This document shows, piece by piece, positions 1 to 6,559 of a stretch of DNA of 8,913 bases. Position numbers and translations under genes: made by a program. This DNA is from Methanosphaera sp. rholeuAM74 (GTDB lineage Archaea; Methanobacteriota; Methanobacteria; Methanobacteriales; Methanobacteriaceae), in the NCBI GenBank assembly GCA_003266075.1, contig MUZZ01000044.1, forward strand, positions 6,793 to 15,705. The letters are read 5' to 3'. How positions within the stretch are numbered: position 1 is the stretch's first letter; every line of letters begins with the position of its first letter. Under the pieces are notes generated by a model that saw only the letters and a list, made by a program, of their open reading frames with translations, had not been told where the DNA came from and did no database searches.

Positions 1-683
1 TCGAATATAATCTTAAGACCCACCATGGTATTAGTACCCTTCTGGATGGTTCTCTCATCATAGATGGTGGTCATAGGAACTTCGAGCAATCGTAGTTTAC
101 GTCTTTTAATCTCACCAATAATCTCTGATGAAATAGCATAGTGTGGTGAGTTAAGCTTCAACTTAAGTGCGGTCTCCCTCGTAAAAGCCCGTAGACCAGA
201 CTGTGAATCGGTTACCATCAAGCCCTGGAAGAGGTATGTGACATAGTTCATCACGGTATTTCCGAAGCGCCTGCCAGTAGGCATGTCACTAAAGTCACGG
301 CTGGCAATGACAATGTCAGCTTCACCATTCTGTAGTGGTGGATACATCGCATACAAGTCTTCTGGGTTGTGCTGACCATCAGCGTCAAAGGTTATCATTA
401 TATCAGCACCCCTGCTTAGAGCTGCCTTGATACCAGTCTTGATTGCTCCACCCAATCCGATGTTAATCATGTGCCTGTAGTAGAATACCATTGTTGGATA
501 GGTCTTAACTAATCTCTTCGCTATTGCCGGAGTGTTATCCTTTGACCCATCGTCGATGATTAAAACCTTAAAATCTCTATCAACTAAGCCAACAACTACT
601 TCTTCTAGTGTTTGCTCTTCGTTATAACTTGAAAGAATGATGTAAATGTTAGAAGTAACTGGTGCTATCTCTTCACTGTTCAT
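1..683 (-). CDS. Family 2 glycosyltransferase (DPM1/polyprenyl-phosphate sugar transferase-like), 3' end outside window
   Basis: This is the N-terminal 227 codons of a cytoplasmic-facing GT-A fold glycosyltransferase; the reading frame is still open at the left edge. Visible GT2 landmarks are the N-terminal strand and loop LSSYNEEQTL (residues 17-26), the nucleotide-binding DDGSKDNT (44-51), the metal/sugar-nucleotide DxD within FDADGQHNP (D100, D102), and the acceptor-side DSQSGLRAF (159-167), which corresponds to the D-x-SG-R/F motif of dolichyl-phosphate mannose/glucose synthase-like enzymes. The family moves a sugar from a nucleotide donor to a polyprenyl phosphate, feeding surface glycan or N-glycan assembly. 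Whether the missing C-terminus has membrane helices cannot be seen. The start is the first ATG of the frame (683-681), before which an AT-rich leader begins; the purine stretch AAAAGGGA is a weak RBS. Donor and acceptor are not determinable. G+C (45% in the sampled line 301-360) is well above that of the permease and adhesin. Confidence 0.93.
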   Translation of the reverse strand, partial: MNSEEIAPVTSNIYIILSSYNEEQTLEEVVVGLVDRDFKVLIIDDGSKDNTPAIAKRLVKTYPTMVFYYRHMINIGLGGAIKTGIKAALSRGADIMITFDADGQHNPEDLYAMYPPLQNGEADIVIASRDFSDMPTGRRFGNTVMNYVTYLFQGLMVTDSQSGLRAFTRETALKLKLNSPHYAISSEIIGEIKRRKLRLLEVPMTTIYDERTIQKGTNTMVGLKIIF

Positions 684-721
684 ATGCTTATTTTCCCTTT
701 TCTTTGAAATTTAATTCTCAT

Positions 722-731
722 AGTATATACT
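722..731 (-). promoter_or_regulatory. Candidate TATA box for the GT2 gene
   Basis: The palindromic AGTATATACT lies about 40 bases upstream of the GT2 start codon. With the usual archaeal spacing of about 25 bases from TATA box to transcription start, this predicts a short leader of roughly 15 bases, consistent with the weak RBS. The call rests on position and composition only, and AT-rich DNA gives frequent chance matches. Confidence 0.35.
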
Positions 732-840
732 TCTATCTTTGTATTACATAATTGATATAGTTAATCATTGGACTAGATTACATCACGATTAATGGGTGTG
801 AAATCAGGTAATTATTTTCATAAATGATATTTTAATCTAG

Positions 841-984
841 AATGGATTCAAAAGACATCATAATCCAAAAGCAGATTTCATTTCCGGCATTGCATATACT
901 ATGAATACTAAGAAGTCATTAAAGAATTTCAGAACAAAAAAAATGGATGTCCATGGATTATTTCGGAAATTCAAAGTGAAATAG
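841..984 (+). pseudogene. Possible protein-coding scrap, unrecognised
   Basis: Between a TAG at 838-840 and a TAG at 982-984 one frame is open for 47 codons and reads like protein, with HHNPKADFISGIAYT (from about 856) followed by a Lys/Arg-rich tail. There is no start codon at its left end; the first in-frame ATG is at 901 and has no RBS. I do not recognise the family. It could be the end of a decayed gene or a chance open frame; the biased, basic composition of the tail argues for caution. Confidence 0.2.
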
Positions 985-1325
985 AGAAACTAGAATAATA
1001 TAATTAATTATAGTGTCTACTGACATAATTTCTAATTACTAGAACAGAATATCATATCAGCCCCCAATGGATATGCTCACATACTTATTTAAATTCATTT
1101 CGAGAATTATAATAAGAATGAAAGAGATAATTATTATATTGGTTATTTATTAAACTCAAACTTTATGAAGATATTCTACTTTAAATTAAATTATGCCATG
1201 TCTATTATTATATGATGATATGAACTATTTTATGAGTTTAATTAATTATTTTAACTGTTAAATCCATGGTATACGACTAAAATACTGATATTATAATGAT
1301 ATGATACTATCCCATCATATTACTG

Positions 1326-1335
1326 TATAAAAAAA
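1326..1335 (+). promoter_or_regulatory. Candidate TATA box of the ABC permease gene, bracketed by CCCAT/ATGGG
   Basis: TATAAAAAAA lies about 65 bases upstream of the permease ATG, which would place transcription start near 1355. It sits between CCCAT (1311-1315) and its inverted copy ATGGG (1344-1348). Such an arrangement could be a binding site for a regulator overlapping the promoter, but the arms are only five bases long. The call is tentative. Confidence 0.3.
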
Positions 1336-1397
1336 TGGATAAAATGGGAGAATATTATTTTTATCTTCAATCCACAAATGCCTAAGTTGATGATTCA

Positions 1398-3752
1398 ATG
1401 TTATTTAAAAAGATGCTACGTGATATTAAAAAAAATAAAATGCAGTTTATTGCGATTTTTTTAATGTCATTTATCACATTGCTGGCCGTTTCAGGAATTG
1501 GATCAGAAGTACAGGGGCTTCGGGATAACCTGGATAATTTTTATAATGAAACGAACATGGCTGATGTTTACGCATTTGGAAATAATTTCAATGAAAATAT
1601 TATCGACGATTTGCTAAGTATGGAATCAACAACAGGTGTTGAAAGACAATGTGTTAAAAAATCAGTGGCACAAATAGATAACAATCCCACTATAACCCTG
1701 CATTTTTTAGAAAAGAATAATATTTCCAGATATTATCCTGTTGAAGGGGGAAATATTGATTTTAATGATACTGAGGGTATATGGTTGGATGCAAGATTTG
1801 CACAGGCAAAGAATTTATCAATTGGAGATAAGATCTCGTTAAACTTAACTGGTATAATACTCAATAAGACAGTCCGTGGACTGGGATATTCACCAGATTA
1901 TGTTTTTGAAGTACCAGAAAATGGTTTAGTTTCAGATTTTAACTATCAGGGATGGGGATATTTATCCTATAAAGCATATTATAGTTCGGATGTACCATAC
2001 AATAAATTATTAATGACATCTAATGTCGATAATCAAGAGTATTATGATCAAATACATCAAATGTTCACAGAAAAAAAGTTCCAATTGCATCTTCTAGAAA
2101 AATATAATATCCTTCAAACAAAAGACACATCTGGAAATGACGATATTAACAGCAGAATTATCGCAGTATTTATGCCAAGAGAAGATAGTGGAAGCGATAC
2201 TCAAATACAGCATGAGATTGATCAACATATCATATTAACTATTACCTTTCCAATCATATTTGTCGTCGTAGCACTTTTAATCTTATATACTACCATGTCA
2301 CGTATCATAAATCATCAAAGAACACAGATTGGAACATTAAAAGCAATAGGTTTTCAAAATGAGCCAATCATAAAACATTACCTGACTTATGGGTTTATCT
2401 TCACGCTACTAGGCAGTGTTCTGGGTATAATAATAGGTCATAAGACCATACCTTATATTTTTCTTGACACAATGCAATCCTATTACACATTGCCCTGTTG
2501 GCAACCAGGATTTAGTATGAATTTCATTTTTGTAGGACTTTTAATTGTTCTAGGTTCAATGTTTTGTTCATATCTGACAATTGTAAAGATCATGGAGCAA
2601 TCGCCTTCAACAACATTAAAGGCCAAAGTTCCTAATAAAATTAGGGTAAGTTTTCTTGAAAAAACGATGATTTGGGACAAGTTGAATTTTAATATAAGAT
2701 GGAATATCAGAGACATAAATCGTTACAGATTAAGATCATTTATCACATTATTTGGGATTATCGGCTGCACAGTACTTCTTATCTCGGCATTTGGACTCTA
2801 TGATGGTATTAATGATTTGAAAACTTGGAACTATGATGATATCAATCACTATCAAACACGACTTATCATCCAAGATAATATTTCACAATCACAAATTGAT
2901 TCAATTGTCCAAGAAGTTAATGGTACTCCAGTAATGTTTACAACAATCCAAATCAAGGCAAATAATGTTACAAAAACTCAGAAACTAACAGTTCATAATA
3001 AGACACCATTAAAAACAGTAACGGATAAACATAGAAACGAAATAACATTACCCGAGGATGGCATATCCATATCCCAAAAAACGGCTGATACATTTAACCT
3101 GAAAGTAGGTGATAATATGTTATGGCATTTATATGGAAATGACACTTGGATAAACTCTACGGTTGACGCAATTTATGCTGATCCTTCAACACAGGGAATT
3201 ACAATCTCAACAAATGAGGCAGTAAGAAATAATATCTCCTTTAAGCCAACAGAAATCATTACTGATGAAAAAGTAGTAAATTCGCCAGAAGGTATTAGTG
3301 GCATTACCACACATGAAGATTTGGTACATAGTTTAGATAAATATAATCAAGCAGCAAATCTAATCGTTGTAATATTAGTTATATTTGCACTCGTATTAGC
3401 AGTAGTTGTTTTATATAGTTTGGGACTATTGGGATTTACAGAAGTAGAACGAGACATGGCAACATTAAAAGTATTAGGATTCCAATTCAATGATTTGAGA
3501 AAACTTTTCATCACGAAGTACCTGGCAATTACAATAGTAGGTTTTATAATCGGAGTTCCAACAGGATATTGTATATTGAATACAGTTAGAAATACATCTT
3601 TATATTTATATTATCCTATAAATTATTCGTTAACTACGATAGCCATAAGTTTTGCAATTGTTATAAGTGTATCTGTAATTATAAATATATTACTTTCAAA
3701 TAAACTCAAAGACATAGATATGGTTGAAGCCCTTAAAAAAGAAAGAGAATAA
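1398..3752 (+). CDS. ABC transporter permease, FtsX/MacB type with duplicated FtsX domain
   Basis: This 784-residue membrane protein has the 4+4 layout of large FtsX-like permeases. TM1 is at about 17-37, an extracytoplasmic MacB-PCD-like domain at 38-275, and TM2-4 at about 278-300, 329-350 and 373-395. The second half repeats the plan: TM5 at 447-467, an external domain at 468-650, and TM6-8 at about 653-677, 706-728 and 742-765. After TM2 and TM6 come matching cytoplasmic coupling segments, RTQIGTLKAIGF (308-319) and ERDMATLKVLGF (684-695), the FtsX hallmark. Family members work with a separate ATPase (MacB/LolD type) in lipoprotein handling, peptide export or resistance, and envelope signalling rather than classical import. 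No ATPase gene lies in the window, so the partner must be encoded elsewhere; the substrate is unknown. The ATG at 1398 is chosen because the conserved basic N-terminus (MLFKKMLRDIKKNK) starts there; a GTTGAT six bases upstream weakly resembles the archaeal GGTGAT signal. Low G+C (30% in line 2281-2340). Confidence 0.93.
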   Translation: MLFKKMLRDIKKNKMQFIAIFLMSFITLLAVSGIGSEVQGLRDNLDNFYNETNMADVYAFGNNFNENIIDDLLSMESTTGVERQCVKKSVAQIDNNPTITLHFLEKNNISRYYPVEGGNIDFNDTEGIWLDARFAQAKNLSIGDKISLNLTGIILNKTVRGLGYSPDYVFEVPENGLVSDFNYQGWGYLSYKAYYSSDVPYNKLLMTSNVDNQEYYDQIHQMFTEKKFQLHLLEKYNILQTKDTSGNDDINSRIIAVFMPREDSGSDTQIQHEIDQHIILTITFPIIFVVVALLILYTTMSRIINHQRTQIGTLKAIGFQNEPIIKHYLTYGFIFTLLGSVLGIIIGHKTIPYIFLDTMQSYYTLPCWQPGFSMNFIFVGLLIVLGSMFCSYLTIVKIMEQSPSTTLKAKVPNKIRVSFLEKTMIWDKLNFNIRWNIRDINRYRLRSFITLFGIIGCTVLLISAFGLYDGINDLKTWNYDDINHYQTRLIIQDNISQSQIDSIVQEVNGTPVMFTTIQIKANNVTKTQKLTVHNKTPLKTVTDKHRNEITLPEDGISISQKTADTFNLKVGDNMLWHLYGNDTWINSTVDAIYADPSTQGITISTNEAVRNNISFKPTEIITDEKVVNSPEGISGITTHEDLVHSLDKYNQAANLIVVILVIFALVLAVVVLYSLGLLGFTEVERDMATLKVLGFQFNDLRKLFITKYLAITIVGFIIGVPTGYCILNTVRNTSLYLYYPINYSLTTIAISFAIVISVSVIINILLSNKLKDIDMVEALKKERE

Positions 3753-3804
3753 TCATCATTTTTCTTCCACCATAAACCATTTCTAATAATGAAATAAATT
3801 TACT

Positions 3805-3862
3805 AGTTAGTCGGAAATTCTGAATAATTACCTACTCTTCGACTAATTTATTACTATTTTTT
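3805..3862 (+). terminator. Probable terminator: hairpin plus T-rich tail
   Basis: The arms AGTTAGTCG (3805-3813) and CGACTAATT (3840-3848) can form nine pairs including one G-T wobble, enclosing a 26-base loop. They are followed by a T-rich stretch with a run of six T at 3857-3862. Archaeal termination depends mainly on T-runs, so the tail is the stronger evidence. It sits about 50 bases after the permease stop. Confidence 0.4.
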
Positions 3863-4019
3863 ATACAAATAATTGACATATACTTTCTCATGTGATAAAT
3901 AAACATTGTATAGAAAGCTTGATTAGAAAAGAACGTCAAAGCATTCACACTAATCTTTATCCGAAAGTAATAAATAGGTTTTGATGCAAATATATTATTA
4001 TTTAATCAGTTATTGTAAT

Positions 4020-4036
4020 AGATATATGATTTATAG
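4020..4036 (+). promoter_or_regulatory. Candidate TATA region of the adhesin-like gene
   Basis: The stretch AGATATATGATTTATAG contains two overlapping TATA-like hexamers 41 to 57 bases before the ATG. Transcription starting about 25 bases downstream would leave a short leader that still includes the GGAGGA ribosome binding site at 4065-4070. A second AT-rich candidate, AAATATATTATTATTT (3987-4002), is possible and would give a longer leader. Confidence 0.3.
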
Positions 4037-4076
4037 TAATTGCTTAAATTATTAAAATCTTTTCGGAGGAAAATTA

Positions 4077-6062
4077 ATGGATAATAAGAAACAAACACTA
4101 TTATTCTTTACTTTATTAACATTTTTCTTGTTATCTTTATCAGCAGTGACAGCTGCATCTAGTAGTGATGACGTAATTTCTTCATCCAGTGATGTAAGTA
4201 GTCTTGTTGAAGAATCATCCAGTACTAATGTCGACTATGCTGAAACTGTTAATACAGGTTTTGATGAATCTGCACAGCAGACAGCTACCAGTCAAATCAG
4301 TACAGAAGAAACTGCTCAAACAAACGTTAACAGTGATTCGAATGATGAAGATTCCACAACAGATGCAGATGCTAGTAACCTAACTGATGATTCAGTTGAC
4401 GTGGCACATACTACTGTGGAAGATTCAGATAATGAAGATAATAATCAAAATAGTGAAGAACGTAGTTTAACAGAATATAACAATGCTAACATAAACAAAG
4501 CAGATAAAGCTTTAAAAACCGCAGAATTAAATTGGGGTACTATTATTAACAATCTAAAAGATAATATCCCCTCTTTATATGATGATGTGAATTCCATACT
4601 CTCAGATACTGATTCAATCAACAATCACACTAAGGAATTGTTGTCTAATGTCACTAATATTTATAATAAGGCAAAAAATTTAACTAACGAAAATATTAAC
4701 ATGACTGGTGTTGTCAATGATATAAAAGAAAATGCTACAACACTGTATAATGATTTACAAGCCATACTTTCAGATTTAAGAACAAATGGCTTAAATAATA
4801 CTAATTTGTCTAACATCAATACTAGTGCTTTGATTAATAATGTCACAGCCGTTTATAATGAGACTAAAGATCTTATAAAAATGAATGTTAACTTAACTAA
4901 TACCATTGGCGATTTAAAAGAAAACGCCACGTCATTATATAATGATTTGCAGGCTCTCATTTCAGGAAATAATTCAGTAAAATTAAATACTAGTGAACTG
5001 GTATCTGATGTCAATGATATGTATAATAAGCTTAAAGATTTAACTGATAAACAAATATCCACGGAGAATCTTATTAACAAAATAAATAATACAACAGCAG
5101 ATATCAAAAATAAACTTTCAGACTTACAGAAGAATCTGACTAATCTGATTAATCAAACAGGTAAATATGTAACAAGAACAACTGTTTCACCGTTAAATGG
5201 TAGTGTAGGTTCACTAACACAGCTAAAAGCAACAGTCCTTGATGCTAATGGTAAAAATATTAATGACGGTCGTGTCGTGTTCAAAGTAAACGGTATCACA
5301 GTTAAAGATGAAGTTGGAAACACACTCTATGCTATGGTAAATAATGGTGTGGCAACAATCAACCATGTTATTCCAAAAAGCTGGTTTAAAGATAATACCA
5401 CAGTAGAAGCAATATATAGTGGAAACGGTCCATACCTTTCAAGTAAAGCTACCTCTACAAACAACACTATCACAGAAGGTACGGTTAAAATCAAAATTTC
5501 TGATTTACCTTCACATGAAAATGGTGATAAAATACAGTTTGTTGTCATAGTCACAGATGATAGTGGTGAAAGTATGACTGGTGGTGTGGTCATAATGAAA
5601 GTTAATGGTGTAACACTAAAAGATTCTAAAGGCAACACTTTACAGGCAAATGTTAAGGATGGCGTCGCAGTACTTGATTATAACATCACCCTAGGTGCAA
5701 AACTTCATAACCTAACAGCAGTCTATGCTTACACTGGATATAACAGGGCTGAAGCTAAAACTACCTTGAACATAACCAAAGGTGAAACATTCATCAGATA
5801 CACTCCAGTAACTACTAAAACCACAACAACAACCATAACTGCTGATATTCTTGATAAGAACAAAAATCACATCTATGGAAACTCTGCTGTATCAATTAGG
5901 ATAGATGGAAAAGTTGTTGATACAATTACTTGTGTTGATGGACTGATTAAAGCTACCATTACTACTAATTTAAGTACTGGAGTTCACACTATAGCATTTG
6001 CTGTAGGAGAAAATGGTGCATTTAAGTCAGATAGGTTAACTAGTGTAATCATCAAGCAATAA
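4077..6062 (+). CDS. Secreted adhesin-like surface protein: helical tandem repeats followed by three Ig-like domains
   Basis: This 661-residue extracellular protein has clear modules. A Sec signal peptide has a basic MDNKK start, a hydrophobic core at 8-22 and likely cleavage after AVTA (26). Then come a low-complexity Ser/Thr/Asp/Glu/Asn linker (27-130), helical tandem repeats (about 155-362), and three beta-rich Ig-like repeats of roughly 95-100 residues (365-466, 467-567, 568-661). The first two share a VNG-x3-KD core (404-411 and 509-516). I count 26 N-x-S/T sequons, most in the helical part, and a single Cys (619), so no disulfide. There is no C-terminal TM helix, sorting motif or recognisable pseudomurein-binding repeat, so the attachment mode is unknown. 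Methanobacteriales encode many such adhesin-like, Asn/Thr-rich proteins, presumed to act in host or partner contact; binding specificity cannot be read. The start is fixed by GGAGGA six bases upstream and by the signal peptide. Low G+C (27% in line 4681-4740). Confidence 0.9.
   Translation: MDNKKQTLLFFTLLTFFLLSLSAVTAASSSDDVISSSSDVSSLVEESSSTNVDYAETVNTGFDESAQQTATSQISTEETAQTNVNSDSNDEDSTTDADASNLTDDSVDVAHTTVEDSDNEDNNQNSEERSLTEYNNANINKADKALKTAELNWGTIINNLKDNIPSLYDDVNSILSDTDSINNHTKELLSNVTNIYNKAKNLTNENINMTGVVNDIKENATTLYNDLQAILSDLRTNGLNNTNLSNINTSALINNVTAVYNETKDLIKMNVNLTNTIGDLKENATSLYNDLQALISGNNSVKLNTSELVSDVNDMYNKLKDLTDKQISTENLINKINNTTADIKNKLSDLQKNLTNLINQTGKYVTRTTVSPLNGSVGSLTQLKATVLDANGKNINDGRVVFKVNGITVKDEVGNTLYAMVNNGVATINHVIPKSWFKDNTTVEAIYSGNGPYLSSKATSTNNTITEGTVKIKISDLPSHENGDKIQFVVIVTDDSGESMTGGVVIMKVNGVTLKDSKGNTLQANVKDGVAVLDYNITLGAKLHNLTAVYAYTGYNRAEAKTTLNITKGETFIRYTPVTTKTTTTTITADILDKNKNHIYGNSAVSIRIDGKVVDTITCVDGLIKATITTNLSTGVHTIAFAVGENGAFKSDRLTSVIIKQ
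4539..5162 (+). repeat. Tandem helical repeat array within the adhesin (three units plus a degenerate fourth)
   Basis: Units span about residues 155-211, 212-274, 276-330 and 331-362. Each full unit has the plan [I/V]xDxKEN[A/I]xxLYxDxxxIxS, then a variable Asn/Thr-rich turn, then LxxxVxxxYNxxKxLxxxxxxxT. The spacing of Leu, Ile, Val and Tyr suggests paired amphipathic helices forming a coiled or hairpin rod. The best-matched codons are 4719-4772 and 4911-4964, where 18 aligned codons give 14 identical residues but several synonymous third-base changes. The duplication is therefore not recent and the protein pattern has been kept. The fourth unit keeps only the helical heptad-like part. Confidence 0.75.
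5169..6059 (+). repeat. Three Ig-like beta-domain repeats at the adhesin C-terminus
   Basis: Domains begin near TRTTVSPLNGSVG (366-378), GTVKIKISDLPSHENG (468-483) and TFIRYTPVTTKTTTTT (571-586). Each continues with a strand of the type xxTxxVxDxxG, a [V/I]xV-[N/D]G core (404-406, 509-511, 609-611), a 'G-V-A/L-xx' strand and a final Thr/Val-rich strand. The pattern fits bacterial/archaeal Ig-like (Big_3-type) stalk domains. The third is the most divergent and has lost the KD-x-GNTL segment shared by the first two. Confidence 0.7.
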
Positions 6063-6087
6063 TCCTTAATTATTTTCACCTCCAATA

Positions 6088-6113
6088 TATTTTTATTTTT
6101 TTCATGTTTTTCT
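6088..6113 (+). terminator. T-rich archaeal-type terminator after the adhesin gene
   Basis: About 25 bases past the adhesin stop there is a run TATTTTTATTTTTTTC followed by a second T-run ending near 6111. Poly-T tracts without a stable hairpin are the typical intrinsic termination signal in euryarchaea, and the position fits the end of the adhesin transcript. Confidence 0.5.
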
Positions 6114-6204
6114 TGGGATATGAATCCATTCATTTTATTCTTTAGTCAATATACTTTCAATGACTATCATAATACCATATTAGATGTTTTATCAGAATAG
6201 AAAT

Positions 6205-6411
6205 ATGTTTTATATGCGTAAATTTTCTGAAAAGAATTCACGGAATAAAAATAGGAAAAATAATGCTGTTTAGGAAATTAATGACTAACAAGCATTTAAT
6301 ACATTAATTAACTTACTTAATGATTATGGCTGGGGAGGATATCAAATCTTAATACTAAATGGTAATGCTTGTTTTGATAAGTATCTAATCACATCCACAA
6401 TATCATTTTAA
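6205..6411 (+). pseudogene. Possible decayed small gene with two in-frame stops, unrecognised
   Basis: One frame starts with ATG at 6205, is broken by TAG (6271-6273) and TAA (6286-6288), then continues for 40 codons to a TAA at 6409-6411. The last part reads like real protein, with LINLLNDYGWGGYQIL (about 6304-6351) and a following hydrophobic strand. If the two stops are read through, the piece is a 68-residue product. There is no good RBS before the ATG. I do not recognise the family. It may be a remnant of a larger gene or a chance open stretch; codon-level conservation in relatives would decide. Confidence 0.3.
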
Positions 6412-6559
6412 ATCAAATAGCCTGAAAGTATTTAACAAGTAATCCCTACAATAACCATAATCCATAACTATAATTCAAATATTACGATACCACTATTATG
6501 AAATGTCAAATAACCATACTTTGATGTACATATGTCTTCAACATAATCGTATAATTTAC

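Larger units (their letters stand above)
684..1397. other. 714-base AT-rich intergenic region without an intact gene
   Basis: No reading frame with start codon, RBS and protein-like composition survives here on either strand. The sampled line 1141-1200 is about 22% G+C. It holds candidate promoters for the genes on both sides (722-731 minus, 1326-1335 plus), one 47-codon open stretch that may be a gene scrap (841-984), and a 13-of-14 inverted repeat (1145-1158 with 1233-1246, spacer 74 bases), which in DNA this AT-rich could be chance. No tRNA, rRNA or insertion-sequence hallmark was seen. Confidence 0.7.
3753..4076. other. 324-base spacer between permease and adhesin genes
   Basis: No coding frame is supported here. 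The left third contains a probable transcription terminator (3805-3862). The right end carries the promoter candidate and the strong RBS of the adhesin gene. A short inverted repeat, GATTAG (3921-3926) with CTAATC (3950-3955), lies in the middle and is too short to interpret. The spacing suggests that permease and adhesin are transcribed separately although co-oriented. Confidence 0.6.
6063..6559. other. 497-base intergenic region between convergent adhesin and flavoprotein genes
   Basis: The adhesin (plus) and flavoprotein (minus) genes converge on this stretch. It holds a T-rich terminator right after the adhesin and a possible decayed gene at 6205-6411. No intact gene, RNA gene or insertion-sequence end is visible. 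On the minus strand one frame stays open for 27 codons (6551-6468) just past the flavoprotein stop, without a start. Confidence 0.55.

Noticed and set aside
1145..1246. 14-base inverted repeat with one mismatch around a 74-base spacer, considered as a miniature mobile element
   Set aside because: The arms are almost pure A/T, no target duplication is visible, and a rough estimate shows such a match is expected by chance in 700 bases of this composition.
684..1397. Search for tRNA, CRISPR repeats or a structured RNA in the long spacer
   Set aside because: No cloverleaf consensus, no regularly spaced direct repeats and no GC-rich stem set were seen.
2483..2716. 77-codon minus-strand frame inside the permease gene
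   Set aside because: It lies opposite a conserved permease segment, with no RBS and no recognisable protein features.
4661..5638. Several open minus-strand frames of 60-100 codons opposite the adhesin
   Set aside because: They are antisense to a clearly coding repeat region, have no RBS and show hydrophobic, repetitive translations expected from the complement of Asn/Lys/Asp-rich codons.
6077..6083. CACCTCC just after the adhesin stop, identical to the anti-Shine-Dalgarno end of 16S rRNA, or a GGAGGTG RBS on the minus strand
   Set aside because: No minus-strand reading frame of meaningful length starts at the right distance. The first ATG beyond it opens only about 22 codons inside the adhesin's 3' end. 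A chance heptamer is the simpler explanation.
6468..6551. Minus-strand frame of 27 codons after the flavoprotein stop, reading like YDYVEDICTSKYGYL, considered as a frameshifted extension or a second gene
   Set aside because: The flavoprotein already has the normal Isf length and ends properly. The stretch has no start codon or RBS, so it is probably a chance open frame.
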